From: Monodelphis domestica | Lineage: Eukaryota > Chordata > Mammalia > Didelphimorphia > Didelphidae | Direction: 5' to 3' | NCBI RefSeq assembly: GCF_027887165.1 | Contig: NC_077232.1 | Location: 10,960,257 to 11,024,256 of the forward strand | Length of the DNA stretch: 64,000 nt | In this document: positions 1 to 11,499 of the stretch, one piece after another | How positions within the stretch are numbered: position 1 is the stretch's first letter | Layout: every line of letters starts with the position of its first letter | Notes under the pieces: model-generated | What the model saw: only the letters and a program-made list of their open reading frames with translations | Told to the model about the DNA's origin: nothing | Database searches by the model: none | Made by a program: the position numbers and the translations under genes

Positions 1-480
1 TGGATACAACGTGGCGGTCTTCGGATACAGTGTCTGCGGCCCTGGCCGGGAAGCCATTCTTTTAGGCTCGTCCGCGGGGGGCTTGTCACTGTAGAGACGC
101 CTCATTTTAATTTTGTTATCAATTGGAGCTCCCGGCGGCCCTTCCTTACTACCAACGGAAACTAACTTCCTTAGTGTCTTTCCGTCCTTAGCCTGGCCGG
201 GGCGGTGGTTGTCCTCCGTACTCCAGAGGACCAGAAGGCTATCCCATTCTCCTCTATGGGTCGGGCAGTGGCCCATCACCCCACTGCGAGCTGGGAAGAC
301 TCTGCCGCCGGGCCCCTGGGCAAGTCGCCCAGCCCCAGTGACTAGCCTGGCCTCTCTTCTGCCTTGGAGCCCATACCTAGTGCTGACCCAAGGCAGAATC
401 GAAGGGCTTTATGGAAAAGCTCTCGCGCAGGTTGGGGAAACTGAGCCAGCGCGGTCACATTTCTTTTGAACGACGGAGAT
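1..480. other. GC-rich stretch with a degraded dispersed repeat, no gene recognised
   Basis: The first 110 bases are CpG-rich. The stretch around 190-260 (GTCCTCCGTACTCCAGAGGA) resembles 1,487-1,545, so both look like old copies of one dispersed repeat. No splice-bounded exon or familiar protein motif was seen. The open frame at 113-469 starts with TTG and has no recognisable domain. Confidence 0.35.
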
Positions 481-1145
481 TCCGCTTTGCTCCCGAGTCT
501 CCTTTGATGTGGGCACTCCATGCTGGGCCAGCGTCTCCCCTGAACCCCAATGCATGCTAAAGTTCCCCAGAGAGCCCCTGAGAGTGTCCTTGTGTGTCTG
601 GCACATAGTGGGTGCTTAGTAGGTGCACGAGGTGAGTGGAATCAGCCAATCCACACAGCTATGAAGTTCCTAAGGACAAACTCCGTCCCTCCCCTCAAGG
701 AGCTCGCAGTTTAATGGGGGAGACACCTTCAGACAAGATTGGGGGGAGGGGGTTAGATTGGAGCTAAGCCCCGAGGGATAGTCCTGGGGGCTTTGGGGGG
801 GGGCAGGGAAAGGGCTACAGACCCTTCAAAGACCCGAGCCCAGCTTGCAGGCTCCTCCAGGCTCCAGCCCTTTGGAGGGCACTGGGCAACCTCTCCGAGC
901 TGGCCTTCTGTCCCACGCTGGTCCCTTCTGGACTCTGGGCTGGCAGCTTCCTAGACTCTCCCCGGGCTGGCTGGGCAGGGAGGCGGGAACCTTGGCCCAC
1001 TCTGTTGGACAGATGCTTCCTGGGGCATCTCTGAGTCCGTGGGCTTTCTTGGGTGTATCTTGTTGTGAAGGACGGAACATGCAGGAGCCTCCCAGACTCA
1101 GGCATGTGGGTGGGAGACATATGTGAAACAGCTGGATGGAAAAAT
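480..1145. other. Unassigned intergenic sequence
   Basis: I see no gene or clear repeat here. It is GC-rich around 880-1,000, with overlapping open frames on both strands, as GC-rich sequence gives by chance. Confidence 0.3.
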
Positions 1146-1147
1146 AG

Positions 1148-1345
1148 AAACAGGGTGGGACAGTGACTAGAATGTTGGACTGGGAAGGAAGAAGGTCTGG
1201 GTTCGAATGCTGTCTTGGACGCTTACCAGCTTTGTGACTCCGCCCAAGTCATTTTTAGCTCTCCAAGCCTCAGTTCCCTCATCTATAAAATGGGGATGAT
1301 GTCAACACGTACCTCAAAGGATTGCTGCGAGAGAAGGTCTGGAAA
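1148..1345 (+). repeat. MIR-type SINE (sense)
   Basis: The box GGTCTGGGTTCGAATGCTG (tRNA-like B box) is followed by the core TGTGACTCCGCCCAAGTCAT, then CCTCAGTTCCCTCATCTATA and AAATGGGGATGATG. This is the usual order of a MIR/CORE SINE in sense orientation. It is diverged and has no visible target-site duplication. Confidence 0.8.
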
Positions 1346-1349
1346 GTGT

Positions 1350-2280
1350 TTTACAAATACCAGAAGGTGTTAACCTGGCGTCCACCCAGTCATTAAAAAC
1401 CCACCCAAACCTCAATGAGTGTTCATTGCCGTGTTATAGATTATGATAATTTGATTGCAATAGATTAGGGCTGCTTCTCTTCTGTCTCCTAGCCTGGCAG
1501 GGAGGTTGTTGTCCTTAGTACTCCAGGACCAGAATGATGTCACTACATGCCATCAGTTCGTGTTTCTTCAGATGAAGAAACTGAGGCACAGAGAGCAGTG
1601 ACTGGCTCAAGGTCCCCCGAATCTGATTATATGCATTTAAATAGTATTTTGAGAAGGGGTCCCTAGGCTTCCCCAAGCTCCCAAGGGATGCCGTCCTGTG
1701 CAAATACAAGGTATCGTGAATTGTTATAATGTTTTACTCAACGTGCTGCATGTTTCTGGCTGGGAGAGGCCGGGCAGCCCCGGCAGCAGGGATGGGCTGC
1801 AGGCCTCTGGTCGCTCTCCTGCCCCTTTGAACAGCCCCAGCTGTTTACGAGGCCTCTGGAATGTCCAGGGTGGGAAAGGGCTTGGGGGGAAGCTGGGCTG
1901 CTGGGAATGATGAAACAGGCGGGGCGTGATCTGTGAGGCAGCTGGAGATAAGGGGAGCCCCGGGAGGCCCAGGACAGAGAGAACCAAATACCAGGCGGGG
2001 GAGATGCAGGGTGAGGTCACTCGGGAGGAATGTGCTGCTGAGGGCTACCACGGCCTCCCAGCATCCAGCCCTGGGGGGGTCTGGGGGGGTCTGGGGGGGT
2101 CGGGAGAAGCTCCAACGGGCACTCGGGTCCCTGTCTAGTCAGTCCCATGCGAGTGCTGAGGCCCCAAGGCTGTGGAGAGAGGAGAGAAGAGAGTAACCCA
2201 GCCACTGGCTGCCCCCAGAGAGTGGGGGAGAAGATTGAGAAGACAAGGAAACCCCAAACACATATGAGACACCTACTACA
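1350..2280. other. Old repeat fragments and a short G-rich tandem repeat
   Basis: 1,487-1,545 repeats the element seen at 190-260. 1,565-1,625 is a short antisense MIR piece (GAAACTGAGGCACAGAGAG). At about 2,074-2,104 the unit TCTGGGGGGG is repeated three times in tandem, a possible G-quadruplex run. No gene was recognised. Confidence 0.45.
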
Positions 2281-2284
2281 TGTC

Positions 2285-2455
2285 AGGGCAGCTGGGTGGC
2301 TCAGTGGATAGAGCACCAGACCTGGAGTTAGGGAGACCTGAGTTAAAAACCAGCCTCAGACACTTCCTAGCTGTGTGATCCTGGACAAGTCACTTCACTC
2401 TGCTTGCCTCAGTTTCCTCATCTGTAAAATGAGCAGGAGAAGGAAATGGCCAAGT
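2285..2455 (+). repeat. Marsupial MIR-type SINE (sense)
   Basis: It begins GGCAGCTGGGTGGCTCAGTGG and runs through CCTCAGACACTTCCTAGCTG and CCTCAGTTTCCTCATCTGTA to a GAGCAGGAGAAGGAAATGG tail. This is the long marsupial MIR form and continues past the core. Confidence 0.85.
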
Positions 2456-2554
2456 AGGTCAGGGGCCTTTAAGGAGGAAAAGAATCACACATGCACACAA
2501 GCTGTAGAGATCATAGATTTGGATCTTAGGTCCAGAGCTGGAGGGGATGTCAAC

Positions 2555-2665
2555 AGCCAGGCTGACCAGACCCTCTCATCTTTCAGTTGAAGAAACTGAG
2601 GCACAGGGAGAAGTGACTTGCTCAAGGTCTCCCACATCTGAACTCAGGACCTGGGTCTGCCAGTT
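2555..2665 (-). repeat. MIR fragment (antisense)
   Basis: GAAGAAACTGAGGCACAGGG, then AAGTGACTTGCTCAAGGTC and TGAACTCAGGACCTGGGTC, is the reverse complement of the MIR core and B-box region. Confidence 0.75.
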
Positions 2666-3274
2666 CCGCTCTTTTCTCTTCCCTTCTGCCTTTTAAGAAG
2701 AGACAACTATCAACAAAGCAACACCAGGACATTTCAAGAGAGGGAACGCATGGAGAGCCTTCCGTGGGAGCAGAAGTGCAGAGGCTGGACTTTTGGCAGC
2801 TGTGTGGAGGGAGAATTGGAAAGGGGGAAGGAAGGGAGTATATCCGGAGCTTCAATGTGGTTGTGAAAGGGAACGAAGGTGAAGGACTTCAGATGCTGGG
2901 CTGAGGAGGCAGCCAGCCAGGACCAAGGCTGGGTTAGTGGTCCCACAGCATCCGTCCCCTCTACCAGCTTTAGCTTGGTCCCAATTGTCCATTTCCCCGT
3001 TTATTGTTTTGGATAAAGCTTAACCGCCCCACTGGCAGACAGCCCAGTGAACCTTGACTTGGGCAGGGCCTGGGCACAAGTGTGGCCCCTTCCCCCTTCC
3101 AGGGTCCCAGCAGACCCTGGGAAAAGGTCAAGTTGACTGTTAGGGTGGAACAAGCCCATGAAATAAAACTTTGTGTTGCTGGGTGCTTCCCAGCATCCCA
3201 TCAGTCATCGCCACACTCAAATCCAGTCTGCCAAACTGTGGGGTGGGACTAGAGGGGAGGGGAAAGATGGCAGA

Positions 3275-3415
3275 GTTATAGGATCGTGGAGGTGGAGATG
3301 GAAAGTCAAATAATCCAACCCTGTCATTTTATAGATGAGGAACCCGAGGTCCAGAGAGGTTGTGACTCACCCGAGGTCACATTGGGAATAAGATGACTGG
3401 TTTTTGAACCCTACT
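3275..3415 (-). repeat. MIR fragment (antisense)
   Basis: CATTTTATAGATGAGGAACC, then CCAGAGAGGTTGTGACTCAC and TTTTTGAACCC, match the antisense MIR core with moderate divergence. Confidence 0.7.
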
Positions 3416-3479
3416 CCTGCTGCTAACTATAGGACCTTGGAGAAGTCACTTGACTTTTGGTAAATGCATCAACTATAGC

Positions 3480-5040
3480 TCTTTTTCTTTTCTTTATCAG
3501 ATTCTTCAAAAAAGTCATCTACACTCATTGTCTCTGCCTTTTCGCAGCCACTCACTTCAGAGCCCTTTGCAATCTGGCTCCTGACCCAGCTACTTGACTA
3601 AAAATGTTCTTTCAAAAGGTTGGTTGCCTCCTCTCTCTGAATTGTGCCATCCAATGACCTTTCCTCACCATTCATGCTGCTTGACATTTTGGTAGCTTTT
3701 GGTCACTGGCCACCCTTCCCATCTCTCCCTGTGAGTCTCCCTCCTCCCTCAGCTCCCCCTGCCTTCTGTCTCCTGGTTTTCTTTCCTGTTTCCTTTGTCT
3801 CCACTTCCTTTGGGGATTGTCCTTTGAGTGGGCTTCCTCCCAATCTGTCCTGGGCCCCCTTCTCTTCTCTCTTTCTTCCTTGGTGACCTCCATGGCTTCA
3901 ACGATCATCCCTAGCCCTGCTCTTTCTCCTGGACTCTATTGTCACGGTGTCAGCTGCTCGCATGTATGTTCTGCTGGCAATCTCATGCTTAACATGCCCA
4001 GAACAGAACCCATTCTCTCTCCCCCCACACAACCTACCCCCTCCTTGAATCCTCCTGATGCATAGCAAGTGGTTAATTATGGAACGGAGTGACTCAGTTC
4101 TGGAACTACTTAGTTCCCTTTCTTCTCAGTTATGGATCTAGTCTGATTTCTGTCTTAGGAGAGAAGTTTATTCAGTTGTGGGAACCTCATTCCATTGTTT
4201 GAACCCAGCCCTGCATGGCGGGGAAACTGGACCACCTGTACCTGCTCTTTCGGGACCCGTAACCAAGGACCGAGGTTATGTTGGCCAGAAGTGCAGCCAG
4301 AGCCTAAGACTGACGTGAGGAGCTTCCTCACAATTGTCCATCTCAAGCAGCCCTCTGTCTTCTCTGGAAGCTGGACCAGACTGATCAATCAGTTATTGTG
4401 TATAAAGACACTTGAGGGGGAGGGGGACGCTTCTTTTCTTGATCCCAGGGAATGGTATCTGTTCCTTCTCTCTGGCCTAACTTGGAAGGTCCTTAATCTT
4501 TCATCCAATTAGAAATCAGATCAGTTAATGTTGTGTTGTTTCCTTTTAACTAATTGGCCTTATTTGATGAATTGTTTTTCATATTTTTAATTTGTTATAT
4601 TTAAAAAGGCTGTCTCCCTTGTAGTCTGGGTCCAGCCCTAAGCTGGGGAAGGAGCCTGGTCCCGATTTGTTGGGCAATTGCATGCATTGCTTAAAGTTGA
4701 ACCTCTGTTTCCTCAGTCATTTCCTCCTTCACCGCCGCACCTATTTCTAGGGAGGACCCCAGATTTAAAGCCTCAGAGTCCTCTCTGCTCCTTACTCTCC
4801 TCACTTCCAGTCGTTTGCCAAATCTTGCTGCCATTATTCCTGTCTTACTTTGACCCCTTCTCTCCATTAGCAGTCGCCACTCTAGTCCAAATTCTCATTC
4901 TCCTCCCCGATGGACTTTTGCCATTCCTAACTGGCTTTTCTCCTCCCTAGTCCTTCTTCCACACCGTTACCACAATCATTTCCCTCAGGCACAGCCCTAA
5001 CCGTGTCATTTCCTTGTTCAAATGTCTCTAGGAAAAAACA
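3480..5040 (+). repeat. L2-type LINE remnants (sense)
   Basis: 3,500-4,080 contains GAGCCCTTTGCAATCTGGCT, the stretch CTCTTTCTCCTGGACTCTAT and AACATGCCCAGAACAGAACC, typical of the 3' part of L2 ORF2. 4,680-5,030 shows a second diverged L2 piece (CCTTGTTCAAATGTCTCTAGG near its end). Open frames across both are broken. The bases between (4,080-4,680) hold nothing I recognise. Confidence 0.55.
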
Positions 5041-5620
5041 CACATCTGGTATGTAAAGCCACAATCTCCACCTGAATTGTCTAGGATTCTCCCATATTAT
5101 TTTATGGATTTTTAGAATATTTAGATATTTATATAATAGATATTTAGAATAGGATTCTCCCATATTATTTTCCTCATACCCTCTGCTTTCAGCCCAACAT
5201 GGAACTAGTAGCCATTCCCCCAAGCTGAGCGTGGTGGCTCCCTCAGTGGGGAGAAGGAGACAGACTTGAGAAATGTCATGGAGGGACAATCAACACAACT
5301 TGGCAACTGGGTCTGGGGTGGGGCCAGGGAGGGGACTCAAGGATGACTCCAAGGTTATGAATCTGAATGACTGGAAAGTGGCTCCTCCACAGAGGCAGGG
5401 AAGTCTGGAAGACGGGGAAGGAGTGCGAACGAATTCTCTTTTGGACATTTTGAGTTGCTGAAAGGACAACCGAGTCTTCTTCACCAAGCACCGGCCAATG
5501 AGGTGAAATGAAGGCTGGACACATAGATTTGGTAGTCACCTGCTCTGAGGAGTCAGAGTTGTTTAAAGAGGCTGATGAGCATGCCAAAGAGAACTTCCTG
5601 ACTAAACTTTGATTTTAAAA
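5040..5620. other. Intergenic, with a fragment of an unassigned long dispersed repeat
   Basis: 5,250-5,480 (CTCAAGGATGACTCCAAGG, then CTTTTGGACATTTTGAGTTG) resembles the middle of the long dispersed repeat better seen at 10,290-11,240. The imperfect direct repeat ATAGGATTCTCCCATATTAT also occurs here near 5,085 and 5,150. No gene was seen. Confidence 0.4.
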
Positions 5621-5630
5621 AGCTATACAA

Positions 5631-5837
5631 GGGGGCACCTGGGTAGCTCAGTGGATTGAGAGTCAGGCCTAGAGATGGAAGGTCCTGGGTTCAAATCTGG
5701 CCTCAGACACTTCCCAGCTGTGTGACCCTGGGCAAGTCACTTAACCCCCATTGCCTAGCCCTGACCACTCTTCTGCCTTGGAGCCAATACACAGTATTGA
5801 TTCCTAGATGGAAGGTCAGGGTTTAAAAAAAAAAAAA
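5631..5837 (+). repeat. tRNA-headed marsupial SINE (MAR1/WSINE1-like), complete
   Basis: It has the head GGGTAGCTCAGTGGATTGAG, the B box GGTTCAAATC, the body CCCCCATTGCCTAGCCCTGA and the tail GGAAGGTCAGGGTTTAAAA. The flanks repeat CTATACA (5,623-5,629 and 5,838-5,844), a target-site duplication, so this is an intact insertion. The family name is from memory of marsupial repeats. Confidence 0.9.
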
Positions 5838-6209
5838 CTATACAGAGGATGGAAGCAAGGGAAGGTAAAGAAGAGTGATATAAATATGTGGATTGTGAGC
5901 CTATGAGAATGCACTGCGGTGAAAAGCTAGTGGGGAAAGAAGAGAATCAATTGATTCATCGATAAGCATCTATTACATCCCTGTTATGCTCCAGGCACTC
6001 ATTTAGGTGCTGAGGATACAAAGAAAAAGCTAAATAATTCCTGCTTTTAAGGAGCTTATATTCTTTCAGGAGAAGCACATACCTCTATGTGTAGAGCCCA
6101 TTCTGGGGTACTCGCCAAATTTCAGTTGAGGGTTATGCCCCCAGAACGGTGGTTTTCCTCAGATGGGAGAACCTTTATGTTCTGTGGGGCTTCACTCCCT
6201 GCTAGTGTG

Positions 6210-6610
6210 TGGATAATTGAAAATCTGTTACCCTAAAAAAGAACTACATTTCCCAGGAGCCCACTGACTTTCTGTTATTATGTACTTCCTATAGACAGGG
6301 GATATTAGACGGGGACGTTGGGGGGGTCCACACTTTACTTCCTGTCCTGAGCTTGGTGGTGGTCAGGCCAGCATTTGAACTGGCTGATCAGCCATGGGCA
6401 CGTGGTCTTTATTTTGTATCCTCTTTATTCCTTGATTTCTTTTTTAAAATTTATTATTTATTATTATTTATTATTATTTTTAAATTTATATATTGATTTT
6501 TTAAAAATATTTTTAATTTTTAAATATTATTTATTAATATATATTATTTCTTTTATTAAACCTCTATAAAATATAATTTTTATATTTGAGATCTAATTTT
6601 AATTTTTACA
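6210..6610 (+). mobile_element. Short solo LTR (family B), plus orientation
   Basis: A 401-bp element bounded by TG and ACA and flanked by a 4-bp duplication TGTG (6,206-6,209 and 6,611-6,614). It carries the box ACTACATTTCCCAG at 6,243-6,256, an AT-rich centre and a TTTATTAAACCTC poly(A)-like region near its 3' end. Its first 110 bases match the reverse complement of 15,110-15,221. No internal retroviral sequence adjoins it. Confidence 0.75.
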
Positions 6611-7324
6611 TGTGCTTCCCATTAACAATCAACCAATAGGCTCAATTAACTCTAGTAAAGACACTTATTCGAATTTGTGTGTTGTTTGAACACAATAAGA
6701 ACTGTAGTTACATGACATCCTCCATTAACCTGAGGCACACTCCACTAAAAATATCCCTGACACCCATGGGAGGAGTGATCGCAAACAGTATACGGTGGTA
6801 GTGGGGCATAGATTCAGGACACATGTGTGGCTCCTGCTACTACACAGGGATGGAAGTCCTTGCTCTCCTCATGGATCCCTCATGCATCTTTCCTCGGGGG
6901 CAGGATCTCTACTGCCTAGTTTGCTCAGCTGGGTTCCTGGGGTTTGACTACCCTCCATAGTCCAACCGTCTTCTCTGCTGCCAGGAGCCACATTCCTTGA
7001 AGCTGCTCCTCCCTCCCTCTGGCGAAGTGATCATCTCCTTGTATCCATGTCCGTGTAGGGTGTCTGTCTTTTGCTTTGTTCCCCCTGCAGGGTGTTCCCT
7101 CCATAGGCAGCTCCCATCTCAAGGCATGGCAGGCTTCTCCTCTTGACTCAGTCAGAGAGGTGGGGTTCCCGTCTCACAAAGGGATCAGGGCTTGGAGCTC
7201 ACTTTCCACTTGGCTTAATAACTCATTAACTTTATGGCCACATTCTAGGTCTTCTGGAACTATTGCAGCTGAGATGGGGTGGCGATTCTTTTTCTTTCAC
7301 TGGTATGTTCTGTTGTTTTCAGTT

Positions 7325-7548
7325 GTATCAGACACTTTGAGGCTCCATTTTGGGTTTTCTTGGCAAAGACACTGGAGTGGTTTGCCATTTCCATCTCCCT
7401 CTAGAGAGGAGGAAACTGAGGTAAATGGTGACTTGCCCAGGGTCACACAGCTAGTATGTGTCTGGGGCCATATATGAAATCAGGAATTTGAGTCTTCCTG
7501 ACTCCGGATCCAATGCCCTAGCCACTGGGCTACCTAGCAGTCTACACT
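7325..7548 (-). repeat. Marsupial MIR-type SINE (antisense)
   Basis: GGGTTTTCTTGGCAAAGACA, then GAGGAAACTGAGGTAAATGG, ACTTGCCCAGGGTCACACAG and CACTGGGCTACCTAGCAG, read as the reverse complement of the long marsupial MIR from tail to head. Confidence 0.85.
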
Positions 7549-8071
7549 AGAACATATGGGGGACAAAAACACAGGGTAGGGAAGGATACAAAGCTTTATA
7601 GAGAAGGTAGTGCTTACCTTCCCCAGATTATATGTAGAGGGGAGAGGCTGTGGGTACAGAATGCTGTATATGTTAGGCTTTCACTTTAACTTTGGTTAAA
7701 CTGGGCTGTTTTAGTTTTTGTTATAAAGGATAATCCTCTGGGAGAAAAGGGGGAAGGATACATTGAGAAACATAGATGATGTGAAAACAAAATTTGAAAA
7801 TCAAAGTAGAGGCAGGACCGGTGCTTCAGAGCAGATGTAACAATGATGAGAGAGAATGGAGAGAAGGTATCATGCTTATCTTCTTTTGCTTCTTTTTTTT
7901 TTTGTCAAGAAGAATTATTTTGGGGCTAGAAAGGACAAAAATAGTGAATAGGAATTTGACACCCTCTGCCTGGCAGCCAGGTTTTAGTCACTTGTCCTAG
8001 ATTCAGTCTTGAATATTGAAAGAAGAACTGGTAGAAGTGATTACTGAGCCACTCTCAGTCATCTTTGAAAG

Positions 8072-8178
8072 ACTATGGGTAGTTGTGTGACCCTGGGCAA
8101 GTCACTGCACTTCAATTGCTCAGCCCTTACCTTTATGCCTTGGAACTTATACTGAGAATCAATTCTAAGGCAGAAGGT
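8072..8178 (+). repeat. Truncated tRNA-headed SINE leading into the GA repeat
   Basis: GTTGTGTGACCCTGGGCAAG, then GCTCAGCCCTTACCTTTATG and CAGAAGGTAAGAG, are the 3' half of the common SINE. Its tail runs straight into the microsatellite, so the GA array probably grew from the A-rich SINE tail. Confidence 0.7.
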
Positions 8179-8560
8179 AAGAGGAAAGAGAAAGAGAGAC
8201 AGAGAGACACAGAGAGAGAGACAGACAGAGAGAGAGACAGAGACAGAGAGAGAGAGACAGAGAGAGAAAGAGAGAGACAGAGAGAGACAGAGACAGAGAG
8301 AGAGAGACAGAGAGAGAAAGAGAGAGACAGAGACAGAGAGACAGAGACAGAGAGAGACAGAGAGACAGAGAGAGAAGGAAAGAAAGAAAGAAGAAAGGAA
8401 GGAAGAAAGAATGGAGGGAAGGAAGGAGGGAAGGAAGGAAGGAGGGAGGGAAGGAAGAAGGGAAGGAAGGAAGGGAGTAAGGAGGAAGAACAGAAAGAAA
8501 CACAAACAGAAAGATAGACAGACAAAGACAGAAAGAGAGAAAGAGAAAGAAAGAAATCAA
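8178..8560. repeat. Purine-rich GA/GACA/GGAA microsatellite, about 380 bp
   Basis: The plus strand is almost wholly purine plus C: mixed GAGA and GACA units to about 8,375, then GGAA/GAAG/GGGA units to about 8,480, then GAAA/GACA units. All frames are open on both strands, giving repetitive Arg/Glu or Ser/Leu strings that are not proteins. The long homopurine run could form triplex or H-DNA. Confidence 0.95.
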
Positions 8561-8859
8561 GATCATGGGATCGGAGAAGGGTAAATATCTTGGTTTTTTT
8601 AAATGGAATCTACAAATTTCAGGAAGTTTAACTTTTAATTCTGGCAATTCTAGAATATATTAATAAAATTAAAATACAAATAAAATAAATTAATGACTTA
8701 AAAAGAAAATATGTTAATGTTAATATATTAACAAAATTAATGAACATCCAGAAAATGAAGTAGTGATCACAGAGTAGACATAGTTTCCTCAATTAAAGGA
8801 AATATTTACTTCATTTTCTGACATGGATATGAAGTGGGTGAATTCATGAATTCCTGTCG

Positions 8860-9368
8860 ACATAGGTTACATCGATTTTTAGCAAAGCTCTTACGTTATT
8901 CTTATGGATAACGTGAAGAGCTCTTGTTAATAGATTGGTGGATTTGGAATTGGAATTGGAAGACTCACAGAAAATTCATGAATGTTACCTTGGAAGAAGG
9001 CCTCAAGTGCCATGCTTCAGGGGTCTTTGGGTGATCCTTTACTGTTTAACATTTTTACCGTTGACTTGGAGAGAGAAGAATAGATGATATGATTATTGAA
9101 TATAGGAAAAGATCTCAGTGGTCTAAAGCATTGCGCTAAATCTGATTACATTAAATAGAGATGAAAATGCACCTCTGAAGTACAAAATGAAGGCAGGCAG
9201 GCGCTCTGACAAAAAGGTCTGGTGGGGAGGCAAGTTCAAAGTGAGTCTTAAGCCACATTCAGGACCCCAAGAAGATCCAGGATAGAGAGGAGTGACAGTC
9301 CACCTGCCCTCTACCCCTGTTAGACATTGGTCCCTTCCGGCCCCAAGTCTGTGAGTCTGTGAAGAGAG
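8860..9368 (+). repeat. CR1/L3-type LINE remnant (sense)
   Basis: The run TCAAGTGCCATGCTTCAGG, GGTCTTTGGGTGATCC, CTGTTTAACATTTTTACCG and TTGACTTGGAGAG matches the reverse-transcriptase segment of CR1/L3 (a P-Q-G-S then L-F-N-I-F region, degraded). The 3' end TTGGTCCCTTCCGGCCCCAA followed by CTGTGAGTCTGTGAAG is the usual CR1/L3 terminus. All frames are broken. Confidence 0.65.
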
Positions 9369-9369
9369 G

Positions 9370-10000
9370 GGATCACTTCAAGTGGGTTTTTATTGATACC
9401 ATCTGAGTCAGCATTACCTAAATATTCCCCTAAACCCCTTACTCATCCCTCCTCCCATAGAGCTGTCCTTTGTAAGAAAGAACTAAAAAAAGAGAAATAA
9501 AGGAGGGGGAAAAAACCAAAATCCATTGATTTTGCAAAAAAAAAAATCCCAAATTGCATGCAATAATTCGTACCTATGGGCACCTTCCTCTTCCACGGAG
9601 CCTTGGAGGGTATCTTCTCGTACCCCAAAGAAGGAATTTAGACAAAAGGCAGACAGTGACAAAATGGAGAAATGAGTGGGGCACATCCCTCTGTTTAACC
9701 ATGGCATTGGCAGGTTCAAGTTCCTGCTCCATAACTTTCCTCTTCCGCCTCCCCTCAGTTTTATGACATCATACGTACTTAGCATCTCATGTTGCCAGAA
9801 CCCTCACATTTGGCTCTCCCTCTGACCCAGCTCTCTCTCCATGATGATCAGCTACTCTTGGGCCACCATCTGTACTCTTTTGTTTCAAGAGTTCTTTCCC
9901 CAGCTTCTAGTTATGCTATATACAAGAGAGCAGTGGTCTGAAACAGTAGAAAGAGCATTGGATAAATGGGAGTCCAGAGGCTTTGGCTCTACCCTCAGTT
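9370..10000. other. Unassigned intergenic sequence
   Basis: No gene or confident repeat was seen. It is moderately AT-rich with a short A-run near 9,535. Confidence 0.3.
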
Positions 10001-10013
10001 TTGCCTCTAATTT

Positions 10014-10214
10014 TTTTTTTAAACCCTCACCTTCCGTCTTGGAGTCAATACTGTGTATTGGCTCCAAGGCAGAAGAGTGGTAAGGGCTAGGCAATGGGGG
10101 TCCAGTGACTTGCCCAGGGTCACACAGCTAGGAAGTGTCTGAGGCCAGATTTGAACCTAGGACCTCCCATCTCTAGGCCTGGCTCTCCATCCACTGAGCC
10201 ACCCAGATGCCCCC
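10014..10214 (-). repeat. tRNA-headed SINE (antisense), complete with duplication
   Basis: It starts with a T-run and AAACCCTCACCTTCCGTCTT and ends CCACTGAGCCACCCAGATGC, the reverse complement of the SINE. The flanks share TTGCCTCTAATTT (10,001-10,013 and 10,215-10,227), a 13-bp target-site duplication. Confidence 0.92.
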
Positions 10215-10289
10215 TTGCCTCTAATTTAATGTATGGCTATGGGCAAGTCATTTCCCTTCTCTGGGACTCAGATAGTCAGGTTTTTTTTT

Positions 10290-11240
10290 TTTTTAAGTAC
10301 TTCTAATGTGCCAAGTTCTAGGGACACAAGGAGAGGCAAAAACAAGGAGCTTGCAATCTAATGTACATGAATAGTTGTACACTAGGTACATACAGATTAG
10401 ATGGAAGGCATTAGCATCGGAGGTGGGGATTTGAGTTGAATCTGGAAGGAAGCTGGGAAAGGAGTGAAATGAGAGTGCACCGCATTCTGAAAGGGATGGA
10501 GGACAGTCAGTGTGAAAGCAGTCAGGAGCTGGGGTGTCCTGGATGAGGAAATGCAAGGAGGTCTGTGGCCCTGGCTCACGTAAGGCATGTGGATGGGAAT
10601 GTGGAAGAAGAGTGCAAAGATAGGGAGGGACCAGGTTGTGAAAGACTTGGATGCCAGACAGAGGAGTTTATCTCTGATCCTGGAGGCAATGGGGCGCTAC
10701 TGGAATTTATGGAGTAGAGGCTAACATGGCCAGGCTTGCATTTGAGCAAAATCCCTCTTGAGAGCTAAATGGAGGATAACTGGAGTAGAGAGCAGGAAGC
10801 GAACTAGGAAGCTATTGCCATAATCTAGGCAAGAGGGGATTAGGGCTTGGGTCAGGGTGCTCACAATGGGTATAGAGAGAAGGGGATGTACACAAGAGAT
10901 ACTGCAAAGCTACAGATTGGGCATCTGGGGGAGGGCTTGGGAGGCTCGAGGACGATGTCAAGGCTGCAAACGTTCGTGGCTGAAGCTGGTGGGGCTTTTG
11001 CTGTGAATGGGAAGGTTAGCAAGAAGAGAGTTTTGAGGAAAGAGAACGAGTTCTGTTTTGGTCATCTTGAATTTGAAACTCCTGCAGGATATCTCCCGAG
11101 ACATGACCAACAGGCAATTGGTGGGATGAACTTGCAGGTCAGGAGAGGCTGGGGCTGGATATAGAGACCTGGGAATCATCCACATAGAAATGATCTTTGA
11201 ACCCTTGGGAGGTGAGGATATCACTGACAAGATGAGTCCT
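10290..11240 (+). repeat. Long diverged dispersed repeat (about 950 bp, family not assigned)
   Basis: The stretch reads like a common marsupial interspersed repeat: TAATGTGCCAAGTTCTAGGG, GAGGAGTTTATCTCTGATCC, CTGGAGGCAATGGGGCGC, GCCATAATCTAGGCAAGAGG, GAGTTCTGTTTTGGTCATCT and GAATCATCCACATAGAAATG occur in the expected order. Weaker pieces of the same order lie at 5,250-5,480, 34,840-35,490 and 50,430-50,900. Short frames here are not genes. Confidence 0.6.
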
Positions 11241-11499
11241 CATTAAAGACTAAAAGGGCAAGAACAGAGCCTGTGGGCAGCCCTATGCTTCATAGTCATG
11301 GATCAACTGCCCCCTCTGGGGAAGGCGAGCCAGCCTTGCTGAAGCATCAAGACACATTGAAGGGGACAGCTAAGTGGACACTTCCGAACAGTGTGTTCCT
11401 GGGCAAGTCACTTAACTTCATTTGCCTCACCCTCGCCATTCTGTCTGTAAGATTAAAAATTAATATACAATAATTCCAACTGTTCTACTTTCTTTTTAT

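Noticed and set aside
5631..5700. tRNA genes in the SINE heads
   Set aside because: The A and B boxes are present, but they sit in SINE copies with tails and duplications, not in foldable tRNA genes.
8083..8647. Long open frames on both strands over the GA microsatellite
   Set aside because: They are Arg/Glu or Ser/Leu repeats produced by simple sequence; every frame is open.
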